A stretch of DNA of 41,820 bases, from positions 1 through 41,820 of the forward strand of contig JAIOPT010000037.1 in NCBI GenBank assembly GCA_021413765.1, given 5' to 3'. Of the stretch, positions 1 to 8,298 are shown one piece after another. A program made the translations under genes and the position numbers. Below the pieces are notes generated by a model, which was not told the DNA's origin, made no database searches, and was given only the letters and a program-made list of their open reading frames with translations. The DNA comes from Betaproteobacteria bacterium. GTDB taxonomy: Bacteria; Pseudomonadota; Gammaproteobacteria; Burkholderiales; Gallionellaceae. Positions within the stretch are counted from its first letter, which is position 1. Every line of letters starts with the position of its first letter.

Positions 1-219
1 GATCCGCAAATAAATACTCAAGATGCACCGACAAATACACAAGAAGCACCGATAAATTCTGGGCAAAATACTCAGGGGTCTTGGTGGTATTACTGCGTCG
101 ATTCCAATGCCTACTATCCGAATGTCAATCAGTGCCCAGGAGGTTGGTTGCGAGTCGCACCTCAACCCCCATCTGATTCAGGCAATCAACCTGCATTAAA
201 TAGTTCACCTGCACCATGA
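1..219 (+). CDS. C-terminal end of a repeat-bearing secreted-type protein (partial)
   Basis: The frame is open from the window edge to TGA at 217-219, giving 72 residues whose start lies outside. The first part holds imperfect 7-residue repeats of the type NTQDAP/NTQEAP, encoded by 21-bp DNA repeats. Then comes an aromatic and cysteine segment (WWYYC, YYPNV, CPGGW) and a Pro/Ser/Asn-rich tail. This WYYC...YYP...CP..W pattern recurs at the ends of many proteobacterial envelope proteins and is often followed by a glycine-zipper protein gene, as here. The next gene starts inside this stop codon (ATGA overlap at 216-219), so the two are probably co-translated. Function unknown; envelope location is inferred. 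Confidence 0.7.
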   Translation, partial: DPQINTQDAPTNTQEAPINSGQNTQGSWWYYCVDSNAYYPNVNQCPGGWLRVAPQPPSDSGNQPALNSSPAP

Positions 220-668
220 TTCATCCTACATTGCGACTTTCATCTGTGCTGGTGACGACTTTGATATTAAGTGCCTGTACATCGTTTCCAAATGGTCCGA
301 GTATGCTTGTGTTGCCAGGCACGGGGAAAAATTTTGATCAATTCCGTTTTGATGAAGCCGATTGCAGACAATACGCTAGTGCTCAGATCGGAGGAAAAAC
401 AGCAAACGAAGCAGTGACCGATAGTGGCGTGAAAAGTGCAGTGGTCGGAACTGCTATTGGTGCCGCTGCGGGTGCATTGATAGGCGGCCACAATAGTGCT
501 GGCGTGGGTGCAGGTACTGGTTTGCTTATTGGTTCCATGGCAGGGACCGGCGCTGCTGAAGGTTCAGGAGGCAACCTTCAGCAGCATTATGATTTCGCAT
601 ATCAACAATGCATGTATGCAAAGGGGCACCGTATCCCGGTATCGGGGCGCTTCGATTATTTTCAGTAG
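216..668 (+). CDS. Glycine-zipper family lipoprotein
   Basis: A 150-residue protein. The N-terminus has a hydrophobic stretch ending in LSAC at residues 18-21, a lipobox, so it should be lipid-anchored at the cell envelope. Residues 68-112 form a Gly/Ala-rich glycine zipper (AIGAAAGALIGG and a second similar half), a motif of helix-helix packing in membranes. The segment after it (YDFAYQQCMYAKGH) is typical of this group. Start chosen at ATG 216, overlapping the previous stop. The TAG at 666-668 is suspicious because the same frame continues open with a proline-rich tail of the kind expected for this family. No specific function can be assigned. Confidence 0.75.
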   Translation: MIHPTLRLSSVLVTTLILSACTSFPNGPSMLVLPGTGKNFDQFRFDEADCRQYASAQIGGKTANEAVTDSGVKSAVVGTAIGAAAGALIGGHNSAGVGAGTGLLIGSMAGTGAAEGSGGNLQQHYDFAYQQCMYAKGHRIPVSGRFDYFQ

Positions 669-812
669 CCTGTCAGGAATAGAAATTATGTATCTGCACC
701 AGCTCCGATCGACTCACTGTCGTCGCCATTTTCTGGCATTTCCATGTCACCGTCTAGTGGCTCCATGCCCCCACCTCCCTCAGGATATTTTTCTTCTCCG
801 TCAACTAATTAA
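669..812 (+). other. In-frame open extension after the lipoprotein stop
   Basis: Directly after the TAG at 666-668 the same frame stays open for 47 codons to TAA at 810-812. The translation is rich in Pro and Ser (APAPIDSLSSP, SMPPPPSGYFSSPSTN), resembling the proline-rich end that many glycine-zipper envelope proteins carry. The simplest reading is a nonsense mutation that shortened the lipoprotein, with the tail now untranslated; a sequencing error or readthrough is also possible. Confidence 0.45.
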
Positions 813-948
813 ATAACAAACTCGTGTCCCATTCATGGCCGCTTCAATTTTTTCAAACTTTCAAATGAAAATGAGTCGAAGGAAGACAGGGACATTTCTA
901 CTTAGCGTTGACAATCGAGCCACAAGTCGAACTGGATACAGTTGATTT

Positions 949-1110
949 TCAGGCTACTAATCTCGCGCAATACCGGCAACGAGGGGCGTCGGTATTGGCA
1001 TCAACTAGCTGCTGGCGAGTCAGTGCGTCCATGCCTTCGACTTCAAAATATTTGATGTAGCTAGGGAGTTTCCGGTCGCAGTACTGGCGGGCGAGAGTCA
1101 ACTCCGGCAT
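949..1110 (-). CDS. Small hypothetical protein (53 aa) downstream of a broken regulator
   Basis: The frame begins ATG at 1110-1108, directly after the stop of the HTH pseudogene, and ends TGA at 951-949. The 53 residues look protein-like: MPELTLARQYCDRKLPSY near the start, a central EGMDALTRQQLVDA, and RCRYC near the end. Three cysteines, two as CRYC, could bind a metal. I do not recognise a family. Its position suggests it was the second gene of a two-gene unit with the regulator and it may be left over from a lost element. Confidence 0.45.
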   Translation of the reverse strand: MPELTLARQYCDRKLPSYIKYFEVEGMDALTRQQLVDANTDAPRCRYCARLVA

Positions 1111-1392
1111 TCATTTTTCTCCCGTCACGCGCTTGCTATACACCCGAACGATATCGCCCACGTCCTCTCACATATCTGGCGGGAGACAACTGGCTTCAAT
1201 GAACGCCTTATCGAGATTCTCACCAAGAATTTCTGCGACTTTGCAGATCAGTTCGTCATTTGGCGACTTTTCCATCTCGCGCTCAATGCGCGACCAGTAG
1301 GCCGATGAGATGTAAAGTCAGCGCCCGAAGTTATTCATCGCAATGTCCCTCGCGTCCCGTTTTTGTCTGATGTAGGTTCCTAAACCCATCAT
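1111..1392 (-). pseudogene. XRE-family helix-turn-helix regulator, broken by two in-frame TGA codons
   Basis: On the minus strand one frame of 93 codons runs from ATG 1392 to TGA 1111-1113. It reads MMGLGTYIRQKRDARDIAM, then SSAYWSRIEREMEKSPND, then ELICKVAEILGENLDKA and a final EDVGDIVRVYSKR. This is the layout of a small Cro/CI-type DNA-binding protein: the SSAYWSRIERE part matches the recognition helix region (SxAYLSxIERG in relatives). TGA codons interrupt it at 1318-1320 and 1168-1170, each plausibly from CGA by one C-to-T change. Other genes here use TGA as a normal stop, so recoding is unlikely and the gene is probably dead. Confidence 0.65.
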
Positions 1393-1637
1393 GTGGCCTA
1401 GTGTCGAAGGCGTATATTGGCGAAGGACTATCGGTTCATCAACCTCACCGCGAACGGTAACAGTTTTGCTAGAACTCACCTCTAGCTATTCGACTAGGCA
1501 GCCAAAAGACGATAGCCAAGTCGCTGTTTACCCGAATGAGCGGAACAGATTATTGACGTTGCTGCGCTTGATTGTGCAATTGGAATGAGAATCCGATTGA
1601 TGTTTGATGTTTGATGCGAAACTTTGGGAGATACATA

Positions 1638-1868
1638 ATGCGGACTACATTATCCATTGATGACGACGTGCTGGCTGCGGCAAAAGCTATGGCCTCCTTG
1701 CAACACAAGAGTGTTGGGGAGGTTATTTCAGCGCTCACGCGGCAGGCTCTGCGGCCCTCCCAGCCGAGCGGCAATACGCGTAATGGCGTTCCGTTGCTGC
1801 CTGTGCGCGCCGGGTCAACGCCGGTTACACCGGAATTAGTGAATCAGTTGCGCGACGAGTTGCCGTGA
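1638..1868 (+). CDS. vapB: VapB-type antitoxin
   Basis: A 76-residue protein beginning MRTTLSIDDDVLAAAKAMA, the classic start of a ribbon-helix-helix antitoxin that binds its own promoter and neutralises a PIN-domain toxin. ATG 1638 was chosen over the upstream ATG at 1611 because GGGAG (1626-1630) is correctly spaced and the family begins here. The C-terminal half (TPVTPELVNQLRDELP) is the flexible toxin-binding part. Its TGA overlaps the toxin's GTG start by four bases. Three TTGATGT-like direct repeats lie at about 1597-1618 just upstream and could be an operator; this is inference. Confidence 0.85.
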   Translation: MRTTLSIDDDVLAAAKAMASLQHKSVGEVISALTRQALRPSQPSGNTRNGVPLLPVRAGSTPVTPELVNQLRDELP

Positions 1869-2300
1869 AAGTTTTTCTGCTTGATGTAAACGTGCTGATC
1901 GCGCTGATTGATCCGGCGCATGTCCAGCACGATGCGGCGCGTGAGTGGTTCGCGGCGCACTGGAAGCGGGCATGGGCAACCTGCCCACTGACGGAGAATG
2001 GTGTGCTGCGCATTGTGGGGCATCCCCGCTATCATAATTCACCAGGCACTCCAGCGGAGGTGGCACAGTTGATTAAGGGCTTGCGAGCACTCCCCGGTTA
2101 TGTGTTTTGGCCAGACCAGATCAGCCTGCTGGACACCGAGAGGATAGACACGGAGCGCCTACTTAGTTCCGGCCAAGTGACTGATAGCAATTTTACTGGC
2201 GCTGGCATGTGCCCACAAAGGGCAACTGGCGACTTTCAACCGGCGTTTGGTTACGGATGCTGTATGTGGCAGCGCGCAGGGTTTGCATCCAATTGGCTAA
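1865..2300 (+). pseudogene. vapC: VapC-type PIN-domain toxin with a +1 frameshift
   Basis: The GTG start at 1865 overlaps vapB (GTGA). The N-terminus MKVFLLDVNVLIALID contains the first catalytic Asp of the PIN ribonuclease fold, and TENGVLRIV the family Glu. At the T run 2191-2194 the frame slips: one T fewer would give VTDSNLLALACAHKGQLATF and then a normal VapC end, stopping at TAA 2298-2300 for about 144 residues. As written the frame instead runs on to a stop at 2318-2320 with unrelated sequence. In the restored frame the usual TFDRRL reads TFNRRL, so an acidic active-site position may also be lost. An inactive toxin beside an intact antitoxin is the likely state, unless the base is a sequencing error. 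Confidence 0.75.
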
Positions 2301-2556
2301 TTATCAATCGTAAGATTTAAACCATCGGTTTTAGCCGGTCAGCTTTAGCTGCGACAATAAGCTGCACGAAAGGATGTGCGGAATGAAATGCAGATATGGG
2401 TAGCGAAGTACTGATACCAGGTCTTGAGAGGACTGGGTAATGGCACCATCAGCACGTCGTAATCAACAGCAACACAATCACTCATGGCGCCAACGGCAAA
2501 CTCACCTTCTACCAGCCCCCGTTTGATCTTTGCCCGCTCCATTTTCTTAGCGTACC

Positions 2557-3582
2557 TCAAGTATTGATAGCCGGCCATTTACTGCACATTACAAATCCGC
2601 GTGTCGCTTCACGCCAACTATTATCAATATCGCGCTGGAGTTCGACCACGTGCACAGACTCGTCGGAAACCGCGAAATGCGCATCGAGTGCAGCGCATAT
2701 CTCAGTCTGCTGCATCACACTGGCTCCCGCATCCAAACGTACCGGAGCCAGAAAGCGTATGCGTGGCAATATAGTCCAGTAGCTATCCGGTGTTGTTTGC
2801 GGTAGTGAACCCACCGGGTGACGTATCCACCAGCCGGACAAATGGTTGTCAGATACGCCGGGGACGGAGGTGATGGGAATGAAATACTTTCCTGCGTGGG
2901 TTGCAGGATAAAACAAATATCCTTTGATATAGGCCTGTGTTTTCTTCAGCACTGCCCCTTTTGGCAGTGCTGCTCGCCCAGCGGGTGTGTGGCCTAATTG
3001 AAGTTGGTGTTGGAATACGCGATCCAATTTAATATCAAGTCGGTCGCGCACCGCACGGCCGATGAATGCACGCTGCTCGGACAGCGGTTCAGCTTGAAGG
3101 TAGAACTTTACGGCAGTTTCCCAATGACAAATATTTCCATCGGCATCACGAAACAAGAAGTCATATTCACCCAAGGTGCGTTGCGCATTTTTCACCTGTA
3201 AATTGGTGGCGATAATTTGTGTATCAGGTATGTGTGCTAACAAAAATGCAATGAGCGATTCAAAATATTGGCCAAGGCGGCGGGTTGGACGTTGGGCAAT
3301 AAAATCATGCAGGCTGCGCGGCTCAGTATCCAATGCAGCCAGCCACTGGGCACATGCTTTTAATTGAGTGCGACACCAGGCATCGTCCACCACGCGTCCG
3401 GCATAAGCGGCCCAAGTTTCATCCAGCAATCCCGGTGAACCGATAACCCATGCGAGATCGCGAACAGCAGGGTCGCGCAATGAGTCCATGAATGAATCTT
3501 TTGGGAGAGGGGAAATGTGTTGACTCAAGTTGCCAGGCTTGGCGGTTGCGTGAGTGTAGTTGGGTAACTGCGGGGTATTCAT
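2557..3582 (-). CDS. DUF1853 family protein
   Basis: A 341-residue cytoplasmic protein with the recognisable DUF1853 blocks: LRDPAVRDLAWVIGSPGLL near residue 35, RPTRRLGQYFESLIAFLL around residue 105, and GEYDFLF with HWETAVKFYL around 138-162. The E..EYD...ETAVKFY arrangement resembles the acidic-Lys active site of PD-(D/E)XK nucleases, a structural analogy and not a demonstrated activity. ATG 3582 directly follows the methyltransferase stop (no spacer) and has no good ribosome-binding site, so translation is probably coupled. Biological role unknown. Confidence 0.8.
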   Translation of the reverse strand: MNTPQLPNYTHATAKPGNLSQHISPLPKDSFMDSLRDPAVRDLAWVIGSPGLLDETWAAYAGRVVDDAWCRTQLKACAQWLAALDTEPRSLHDFIAQRPTRRLGQYFESLIAFLLAHIPDTQIIATNLQVKNAQRTLGEYDFLFRDADGNICHWETAVKFYLQAEPLSEQRAFIGRAVRDRLDIKLDRVFQHQLQLGHTPAGRAALPKGAVLKKTQAYIKGYLFYPATHAGKYFIPITSVPGVSDNHLSGWWIRHPVGSLPQTTPDSYWTILPRIRFLAPVRLDAGASVMQQTEICAALDAHFAVSDESVHVVELQRDIDNSWREATRGFVMCSKWPAINT

Positions 3583-4401
3583 CTATACGGGCCTATAGCC
3601 CACGCTGATAATAATATCAACATTCAGCCAAATTCCTTGTTCGTCGACAAGTAATTCAATTTCTTCCTGATGTGCTTGGCGGAAGCGTACTAAATCAGAG
3701 GAAGAAAGCTGACTCAATAAGCCTCGGAAGCCGCTATACCATAAAATATCCCACCAATCTTCAAACCCGGCAAGATGGTATCCAACCTGATATGTTTGCG
3801 TATGCAGTCGTTCAAGTCCCGCTGATTGATACAAAGTGCGGATTTTCTCTACACTATCCAGTCGTTTCCAGGATAGGGACGGCATAGCTACCCCATACGT
3901 CAGAATGCGCTCGATAAATTTTTGCGAAAGGGGTTCCATAACCGCGCCCGTAAAACTTGAAATTCCAATTGCGCCACCGGGTTTAACAAGTTTGGCGATG
4001 GCCTTGAATCCGAGCTCCATATCAGGAAGGAAGAATATGCCAAAACCGCAGCAAGCGGCATCGAATGAGTCGGCAGTTAAATTCGAGGCCTCTATATCCA
4101 GGCACAGAAAATCGAGATTGGTTAACTGCTGTTCCTGAGCTTTGACCTTGGCTTTCGCCAACATTCCGTCGGATAAATCAATGGCCGTTACATGCCCTGT
4201 GCCCAGCCGTTGTGCACAAGCCAGCGCAACCGAACCTGTGCCAGCGGCTACATCTAAGGCATGTTCATTTCCTGCAAACCTCATGCTGCTCGCCAAATGT
4301 TCTGCCGCCGCTGAAAAAAACCGCAATGCAGGCTTGTCATAGCCTTCTGCCGCATCATTAAAGGTTTCTTTGATTTTATATTTGCGTTCTTGCATATCCA
4401 T
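3583..4401 (-). CDS. Class I SAM-dependent methyltransferase (UbiE/COQ5-like)
   Basis: A 272-residue protein with a Rossmann-type methyltransferase core. Motif I is ALDVAAGTGSVALA (about residues 48-61), the acidic end of strand 2 is VTAIDLSDGML, motif II is SFDAACCGFGIFFL, and motif III is LVKPGGAIGISSF. The N-terminal FNDAAEGYDKPALRFFSAAA is typical of the UbiE/arsenite-methyltransferase-like branch. The substrate cannot be read from the sequence. It is the first gene of a two-gene minus-strand unit with the DUF1853 gene. Start ATG 4401; an alternative ATG two codons later is equally possible. Confidence 0.85.
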   Translation of the reverse strand: MDMQERKYKIKETFNDAAEGYDKPALRFFSAAAEHLASSMRFAGNEHALDVAAGTGSVALACAQRLGTGHVTAIDLSDGMLAKAKVKAQEQQLTNLDFLCLDIEASNLTADSFDAACCGFGIFFLPDMELGFKAIAKLVKPGGAIGISSFTGAVMEPLSQKFIERILTYGVAMPSLSWKRLDSVEKIRTLYQSAGLERLHTQTYQVGYHLAGFEDWWDILWYSGFRGLLSQLSSSDLVRFRQAHQEEIELLVDEQGIWLNVDIIISVGYRPV

Positions 4402-4595
4402 TAATCATTGCCCGCGTTAGGTTTACCTCAGTGAATTAAATGCATAACTGCTTGGCCGTTGACCATATTGCTTACTCATTTTGGTAATAAGCAGCAACTG
4501 CTTCCAGTCAATGTATCTCAATCAATCATAAATGAAGGATTTCCTAGGAATACTGAACTTTTGATATTATTCACAGACCTCCTGGAGCATAAGTG

Positions 4596-4682
4596 ATGCG
4601 CCATTTCCGTAACTTGACGCAAACCTGGGGCGTACTTTTATCGTTTGTTGCCGATCTGCATGCTGCCTGGCACAGTCGCTGA
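4596..4682 (+). CDS. Possible 28-residue small protein
   Basis: A short frame beginning ATG 4596 (a GTG precedes it at 4593) and ending TGA at 4680-4682 encodes MRHFRNLTQTWGVLLSFVAD followed by LHAAWHSR. A good Shine-Dalgarno sequence, CTGGAG at 4583-4588, sits at proper distance. The peptide is basic and aromatic with a short hydrophobic centre. It ends 34 bp before the FMN-binding protein gene on the same strand, so the two could be co-transcribed. No family recognised; it could be a real small protein, a leader peptide or chance. Confidence 0.35.
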   Translation: MRHFRNLTQTWGVLLSFVADLHAAWHSR

Positions 4683-4716
4683 AATATAATTTTAATAGAA
4701 AAGTTGATCAATCAAT

Positions 4717-5250
4717 ATGCCAAAATTTTCCATCCCTCCCCTGACTTTTTTTATCGCATTCTTGCTCATGTTGTTGCCATGCTTGGCACAAGCCGAAGAG
4801 CACGTTTACCAACAGCCGGAAGAATTCATTGATGAAATCTTCAAGGTAAAGCCGAAAGTAAAATTGCTATTGTTGACTACGGATATGCAGTCCGAGGTTA
4901 CACGCATCCTTGGCCATGCACCCAGACAGTTGCGTCAGCGATATTGGAGTGAGGGTGCGCGAACGTTATGGATTCTGGAAGAGATCGGCAAAACCGATCC
5001 AATTACCGCAGGATTTGTTGTAAAAGAAGGGCGAATCGAACAGGCCAAGGTATTGATTTACCGTGAACATAGGGGGATGGAAGTGCGCTTCCCAGCTTTT
5101 TTGAAGCAATTTACTGGTGTTTCGCTAAGCAGTGGAAACAGTCTTGATCGGCAAATTGACGGTATTTCCGGCGCCACACTTTCGGTGCATGCCATGGAAC
5201 GCATGGCACGTGCAGCACTATATTTTGACAAGCTTAGCCGCGCCAAATGA
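4717..5250 (+). CDS. Exported FMN-binding domain protein
   Basis: A 177-residue protein with an N-terminal signal peptide (hydrophobic residues 8-25, cleavage near AQA/EE). The FMN-binding domain covers most of the rest. The motif DGISGATLS near residues 148-156 matches the D-x-x-S/T-G-A-T flavinylation signature, where the Thr (about residue 154) takes FMN covalently through the ApbE transferase. Related domains occur in RnfG, NqrC and NosR as extracytoplasmic electron carriers. Here it is a stand-alone periplasmic domain, so its electron donor and acceptor are unknown. It converges on acs. Confidence 0.85.
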   Translation: MPKFSIPPLTFFIAFLLMLLPCLAQAEEHVYQQPEEFIDEIFKVKPKVKLLLLTTDMQSEVTRILGHAPRQLRQRYWSEGARTLWILEEIGKTDPITAGFVVKEGRIEQAKVLIYREHRGMEVRFPAFLKQFTGVSLSSGNSLDRQIDGISGATLSVHAMERMARAALYFDKLSRAK

Positions 5251-5287
5251 GCTAAAACCCATTGCATTGCTGACCACAATTCCTGGC

Positions 5288-7258
5288 TTATTTAATTACG
5301 TTTTTTAATTGTTCAAGAATCGCCGGGTTTTCCAGCGTCGAAATGTCCTGCGTTATTTCTTCGCCTTTGGCAATGGCGCGCAACAGACGACGCATGATTT
5401 TGCCGGAGCGCGTTTTGGGCAGGTTGTCACCGAAGCGAATTTCGTCCGGCTTGGCGATTGGGCCGAGTTCCTTGCTGACCCAGTTACGCAGATTTTCCGA
5501 AATTAGTTTTGCGGTCGCGGCATCTTCCGGCCGCGAGCCTTTCAACACCACAAATGCCACTATGGCCTCCCCTTTTATATCATGCGGCTTTCCAACTACA
5601 GCGGCTTCCGCTACCAGCGGATTGGATGCCAGCGCAGATTCTATTTCCATAGTTCCCAAACGATGGCCGGATACTTTCAGTACGTCGTCAATGCGTCCCA
5701 TGATCCAGAAATAACCGTCCTCGTTGCGGTGTGCTGAATCACCCGCCAGGTAAGCGCCTTTCATTTCTTCTGGGAAATAGCCTGTGCGATAGCGCTCATC
5801 ATCGCCCCATATGGTACGAATTTGAGACGGGAAAGAACGCTTGATGACGAGAAACCCCCCATGTTGGTCATGCACTTCGTCACCTGCTTCGTTGACGATG
5901 GTGGCCATTATGCCGGGCAACGGCAGGGTGCAGGAACCAGGTTTGGTTGCCATTGCTCCTGGCAGAGGTGCAATCATGTGGCAGCCGGTTTCTGTCTGCC
6001 ACCAGGTGTCCACAATGGGACAGCGCGACTGGCCGACCATGGTGTAATACCACATCCATGCTTCCGGGTTGATCGGCTCACCTACGCTACCGAGCAGACG
6101 CAGACTGGAAAGGTTGTATTGCTTGGGCAATTCGCCACCTAATTTAATCAGCGAGCGAATGGCGGTAGGCGCAGTGTAGAAAGTGGTGACTTGATGATCC
6201 TGAATCATCTTCCAGAAGCGCCCGGCATCGGGCCAAGTAGGCACGCCCTCAAATATCACTTGTGTCGCACCCATCGCCAGCGGGCCGTATGTCACATAGC
6301 TGTGGCCAGTCACCCAACCCACGTCAGCAGTACACCAAAAAACATCAGTAGGCTTATAGTCAAATACCCATTGCATGGAAACCATAGTGCCGAGCAGATA
6401 GCCGCCGCTGGAATGCTGTACCCCTTTGGGTTTTCCGGTAGAACCTGAGGTATATAAAATGAATAAAGGATGTTCCGCGCCCACCCATTCCGGTTCGCAT
6501 GTGGATGAGAGATCGGCGATCACATCATGCCACCACAGGTCATGTTTCGCATTCCACTGCACATCATTACCCGCGCGTTTATATACAATGACGCTGTGCA
6601 CTGCATCGCAACCGCCCATGTTTAACGCCTCATCCACGGCGGGTTTGAGTGGCATCATCTTGCCACCGCGAATTTGCGCATCGGCGGTAATGACGGCACA
6701 CGCCTGCGCATTTTCGATACGCTCATTCAGACTTTTGGAAGAGAAACCGCCAAAAACGACCGAATGGATTGCTCCAATGCGCGCGCATGCCTGCATCGCT
6801 ACAACTACCTCAATGCTCATGGGCATATAGATAACTACACGATCGCCCTTTTGAATATTGCGAGACTTTAGCGCATTGGCAAATTGGCACACTCGAGCGT
6901 GTAACTCGCGGTAGGAAATCCTGGTCACTTGGCTGTCGTCCGCCTCAAAAATCAGCGCGGTTTTTTCAGGTTGCGTCGCTAGGTGCTTATCCAGGCAATT
7001 ATAAGAAACATTCAATTCGCCATCCGCAAACCACTCGAAAAATGGCGCGCGACTCTCATCCAAAACCGTATTGAAAGGTTTCTGCCATACGATATGCTCG
7101 CGTGCCAGCCGTGCCCAATACCCTTCATAGTTTTGCGCCGCCTCCGCGCACAGGACCTGGTAAGCTGACATGCCAGAAATATTAGCCTGCTCAACGAATG
7201 CATTGGCAGGCTGAAAAACACGGGTTTCTTGCAAAACTGATTTGATGCTGGTGGGCAT
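5288..7258 (-). CDS. acs: Acetyl-CoA synthetase
   Basis: A 656-residue enzyme that activates acetate to acetyl-CoA through acetyl-AMP in the cytoplasm. Full length for the family. Visible features are the ATP-binding loop [14 protein letters not shown] (about residues 269-282), the [10 protein letters not shown] region of the acetate/AMP site, YRTGD-like hinge residues and the C-terminal [11 protein letters not shown], whose Lys (about residue 620) is the catalytic lysine and the known target of regulatory acetylation. GGGAG lies just upstream of ATG 7258. It is transcribed divergently from the DUF3617 gene. Confidence 0.97.
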   Translation of the reverse strand: MPTSIKSVLQETRVFQPANAFVEQANISGMSAYQVLCAEAAQNYEGYWARLAREHIVWQKPFNTVLDESRAPFFEWFADGELNVSYNCLDKHLATQPEKTALIFEADDSQVTRISYRELHARVCQFANALKSRNIQKGDRVVIYMPMSIEVVVAMQACARIGAIHSVVFGGFSSKSLNERIENAQACAVITADAQIRGGKMMPLKPAVDEALNMGGCDAVHSVIVYKRAGNDVQWNAKHDLWWHDVIADLSSTCEPEWVGAEHPLFILYTSGSTGKPKGVQHSSGGYLLGTMVSMQWVFDYKPTDVFWCTADVGWVTGHSYVTYGPLAMGATQVIFEGVPTWPDAGRFWKMIQDHQVTTFYTAPTAIRSLIKLGGELPKQYNLSSLRLLGSVGEPINPEAWMWYYTMVGQSRCPIVDTWWQTETGCHMIAPLPGAMATKPGSCTLPLPGIMATIVNEAGDEVHDQHGGFLVIKRSFPSQIRTIWGDDERYRTGYFPEEMKGAYLAGDSAHRNEDGYFWIMGRIDDVLKVSGHRLGTMEIESALASNPLVAEAAVVGKPHDIKGEAIVAFVVLKGSRPEDAATAKLISENLRNWVSKELGPIAKPDEIRFGDNLPKTRSGKIMRRLLRAIAKGEEITQDISTLENPAILEQLKNVIK

Positions 7259-7436
7259 GGTGCTCCCTCGGTATAGTTAACGTTTCGTATTTGGCTTGGT
7301 CAATGTAGATTTTTTTTGGGATACCGTCAACAATATAGCTCACTGATATAGTGACAAACGCAACTACCACCTACTATTCAGAAATATTTATAAATGGAGA
7401 AATTGTTACTACTTCATTTCTTCTGGCTCGCCGAAA

Positions 7437-7459
7437 GATCATATCCAGCCAATATGATC
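7437..7459. promoter_or_regulatory. Perfect inverted repeat upstream of the DUF3617 gene
   Basis: GATCATAT (7437-7444) and ATATGATC (7452-7459) form a perfect 8-bp inverted repeat with a 7-base centre. It sits in the acs/DUF3617 divergent intergenic region, just upstream of a TATAAT hexamer at 7466-7471 that points toward the gene at 7534. This geometry fits an operator or activator site. No regulator is identified and no good -35 box is seen. Confidence 0.35.
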
Positions 7460-7533
7460 AAAGCCTATAATATGTTCCTACTTAGACTGACTCACATTGG
7501 GCCATAAGTTATCAATTACGTTCAGGAGATTCT

Positions 7534-7923
7534 ATGCATAAAAATTTGACGAACTTGGCTAAACAATATGGAATTGACATGCCCAAGATTAATAATGGTG
7601 CAGCAACATCTCAGGTTTGCATTACCCAGGAAATGGCGAATCAAAAAATTCCTACTTTTTTGAATCAAAATCAATATGGATGTGATATTAAAAATGTGAC
7701 CCAAACAGGGGGCGACTACAAAATAAACCTTATTTGTGCGAACTCCGTCCTTAAAGGGAATGGAATTTCCGAAGGGATTTTTACTAGTCCAGAGAGCTTT
7801 GCGGGACGAACGGAATTCAATGGTGTTGTACAAGGCAATCCCGTGAATGAAGTTGCCTACACTGACGGTCGATGGACAAATGCAAGCTGCGGATCAGTGA
7901 AACCTTTCCATGCTGATCGTTAA
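7534..7923 (+). CDS. DUF3617-like protein lacking a signal peptide
   Basis: A 129-residue protein resembling the C-terminal two thirds of DUF3617 proteins: SQVCITQEMA, then YGCDIKNVTQTGGDYKINLIC, then a run of short beta-strand-like segments ending in GRWTNASCG. The four cysteines match the paired-disulfide pattern of the family. DUF3617 proteins are normally exported, yet this one starts MHKNLTNLAKQYG with no signal peptide, and an in-frame stop lies upstream. The start is well supported by AGGAG at 7524-7528. It may be a truncated relic or a cytoplasmic variant. Function unknown. Confidence 0.65.
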   Translation: MHKNLTNLAKQYGIDMPKINNGAATSQVCITQEMANQKIPTFLNQNQYGCDIKNVTQTGGDYKINLICANSVLKGNGISEGIFTSPESFAGRTEFNGVVQGNPVNEVAYTDGRWTNASCGSVKPFHADR

Positions 7924-8298
7924 GCTCATGCACAACAATTATGTCCATTGGGAAAACTTTCCATAACGAATCGTAGCAAGAAAGTTGGTTAATCGGTCAA
8001 ACTCCTTAACCGGCTCATCGCTTTGATCCAGCACAACCGCTACATAGTAGTTCGCTCAACTCATGTTGATTCCCGCTTCGCGGGGATGCATGACCGTTCA
8101 TTCTAGCTTTTGCACTGCCATGACCTCATCAATCATTACGTTCAGGAATGCCAAGTCAGTGAAAATACATAGTAGCGGGATGCTGATACATATTCAGGTC
8201 ATGGAACGGCTTTAGATAAGCGCGATATGCCATAATATTCGGCTGTTCACCAACCCGCAGTAAAAAATCAAGCAGCGGATGCTTTTTTAGAGATTTAA
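7924..8298. other. Intergenic stretch with remnant-like reading frames
   Basis: No intact gene on the plus strand. On the minus strand a frame from 8064 to 7939 reads MS, a TGA, then ANYYVAVVLDQSDEPVKEF and onward for about 20 residues to TAA; it is coding-like but interrupted and unrecognised. A short GC hairpin (CCCGC-TTC-GCGGG near 8072-8084) is present. The 13-mer ATTACGTTCAGGA occurs at 7515-7527 and again at 8135-8147, bracketing the DUF3617 gene. This looks like a worn junction at the left edge of the glycosyltransferase block. Confidence 0.4.

Noticed and set aside
496-816. 106-codon plus-strand frame overlapping the glycine-zipper gene
   Set aside because: It is a shadow of the lipoprotein frame; the lipoprotein frame and its extension explain the sequence better.
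1391-1588. 65-codon plus-strand frame between the dead regulator and vapB
   Set aside because: No ribosome-binding site, composition unlike a protein, and the region more plausibly holds promoters for the divergent regulator and vapBC.
2345-2578. 77-codon minus-strand frame overlapping the DUF1853 end
   Set aside because: No ribosome-binding site before ATG 2578, no recognisable family, and its first codons lie in DUF1853 coding sequence. The composition is not convincing; left as unassigned DNA.
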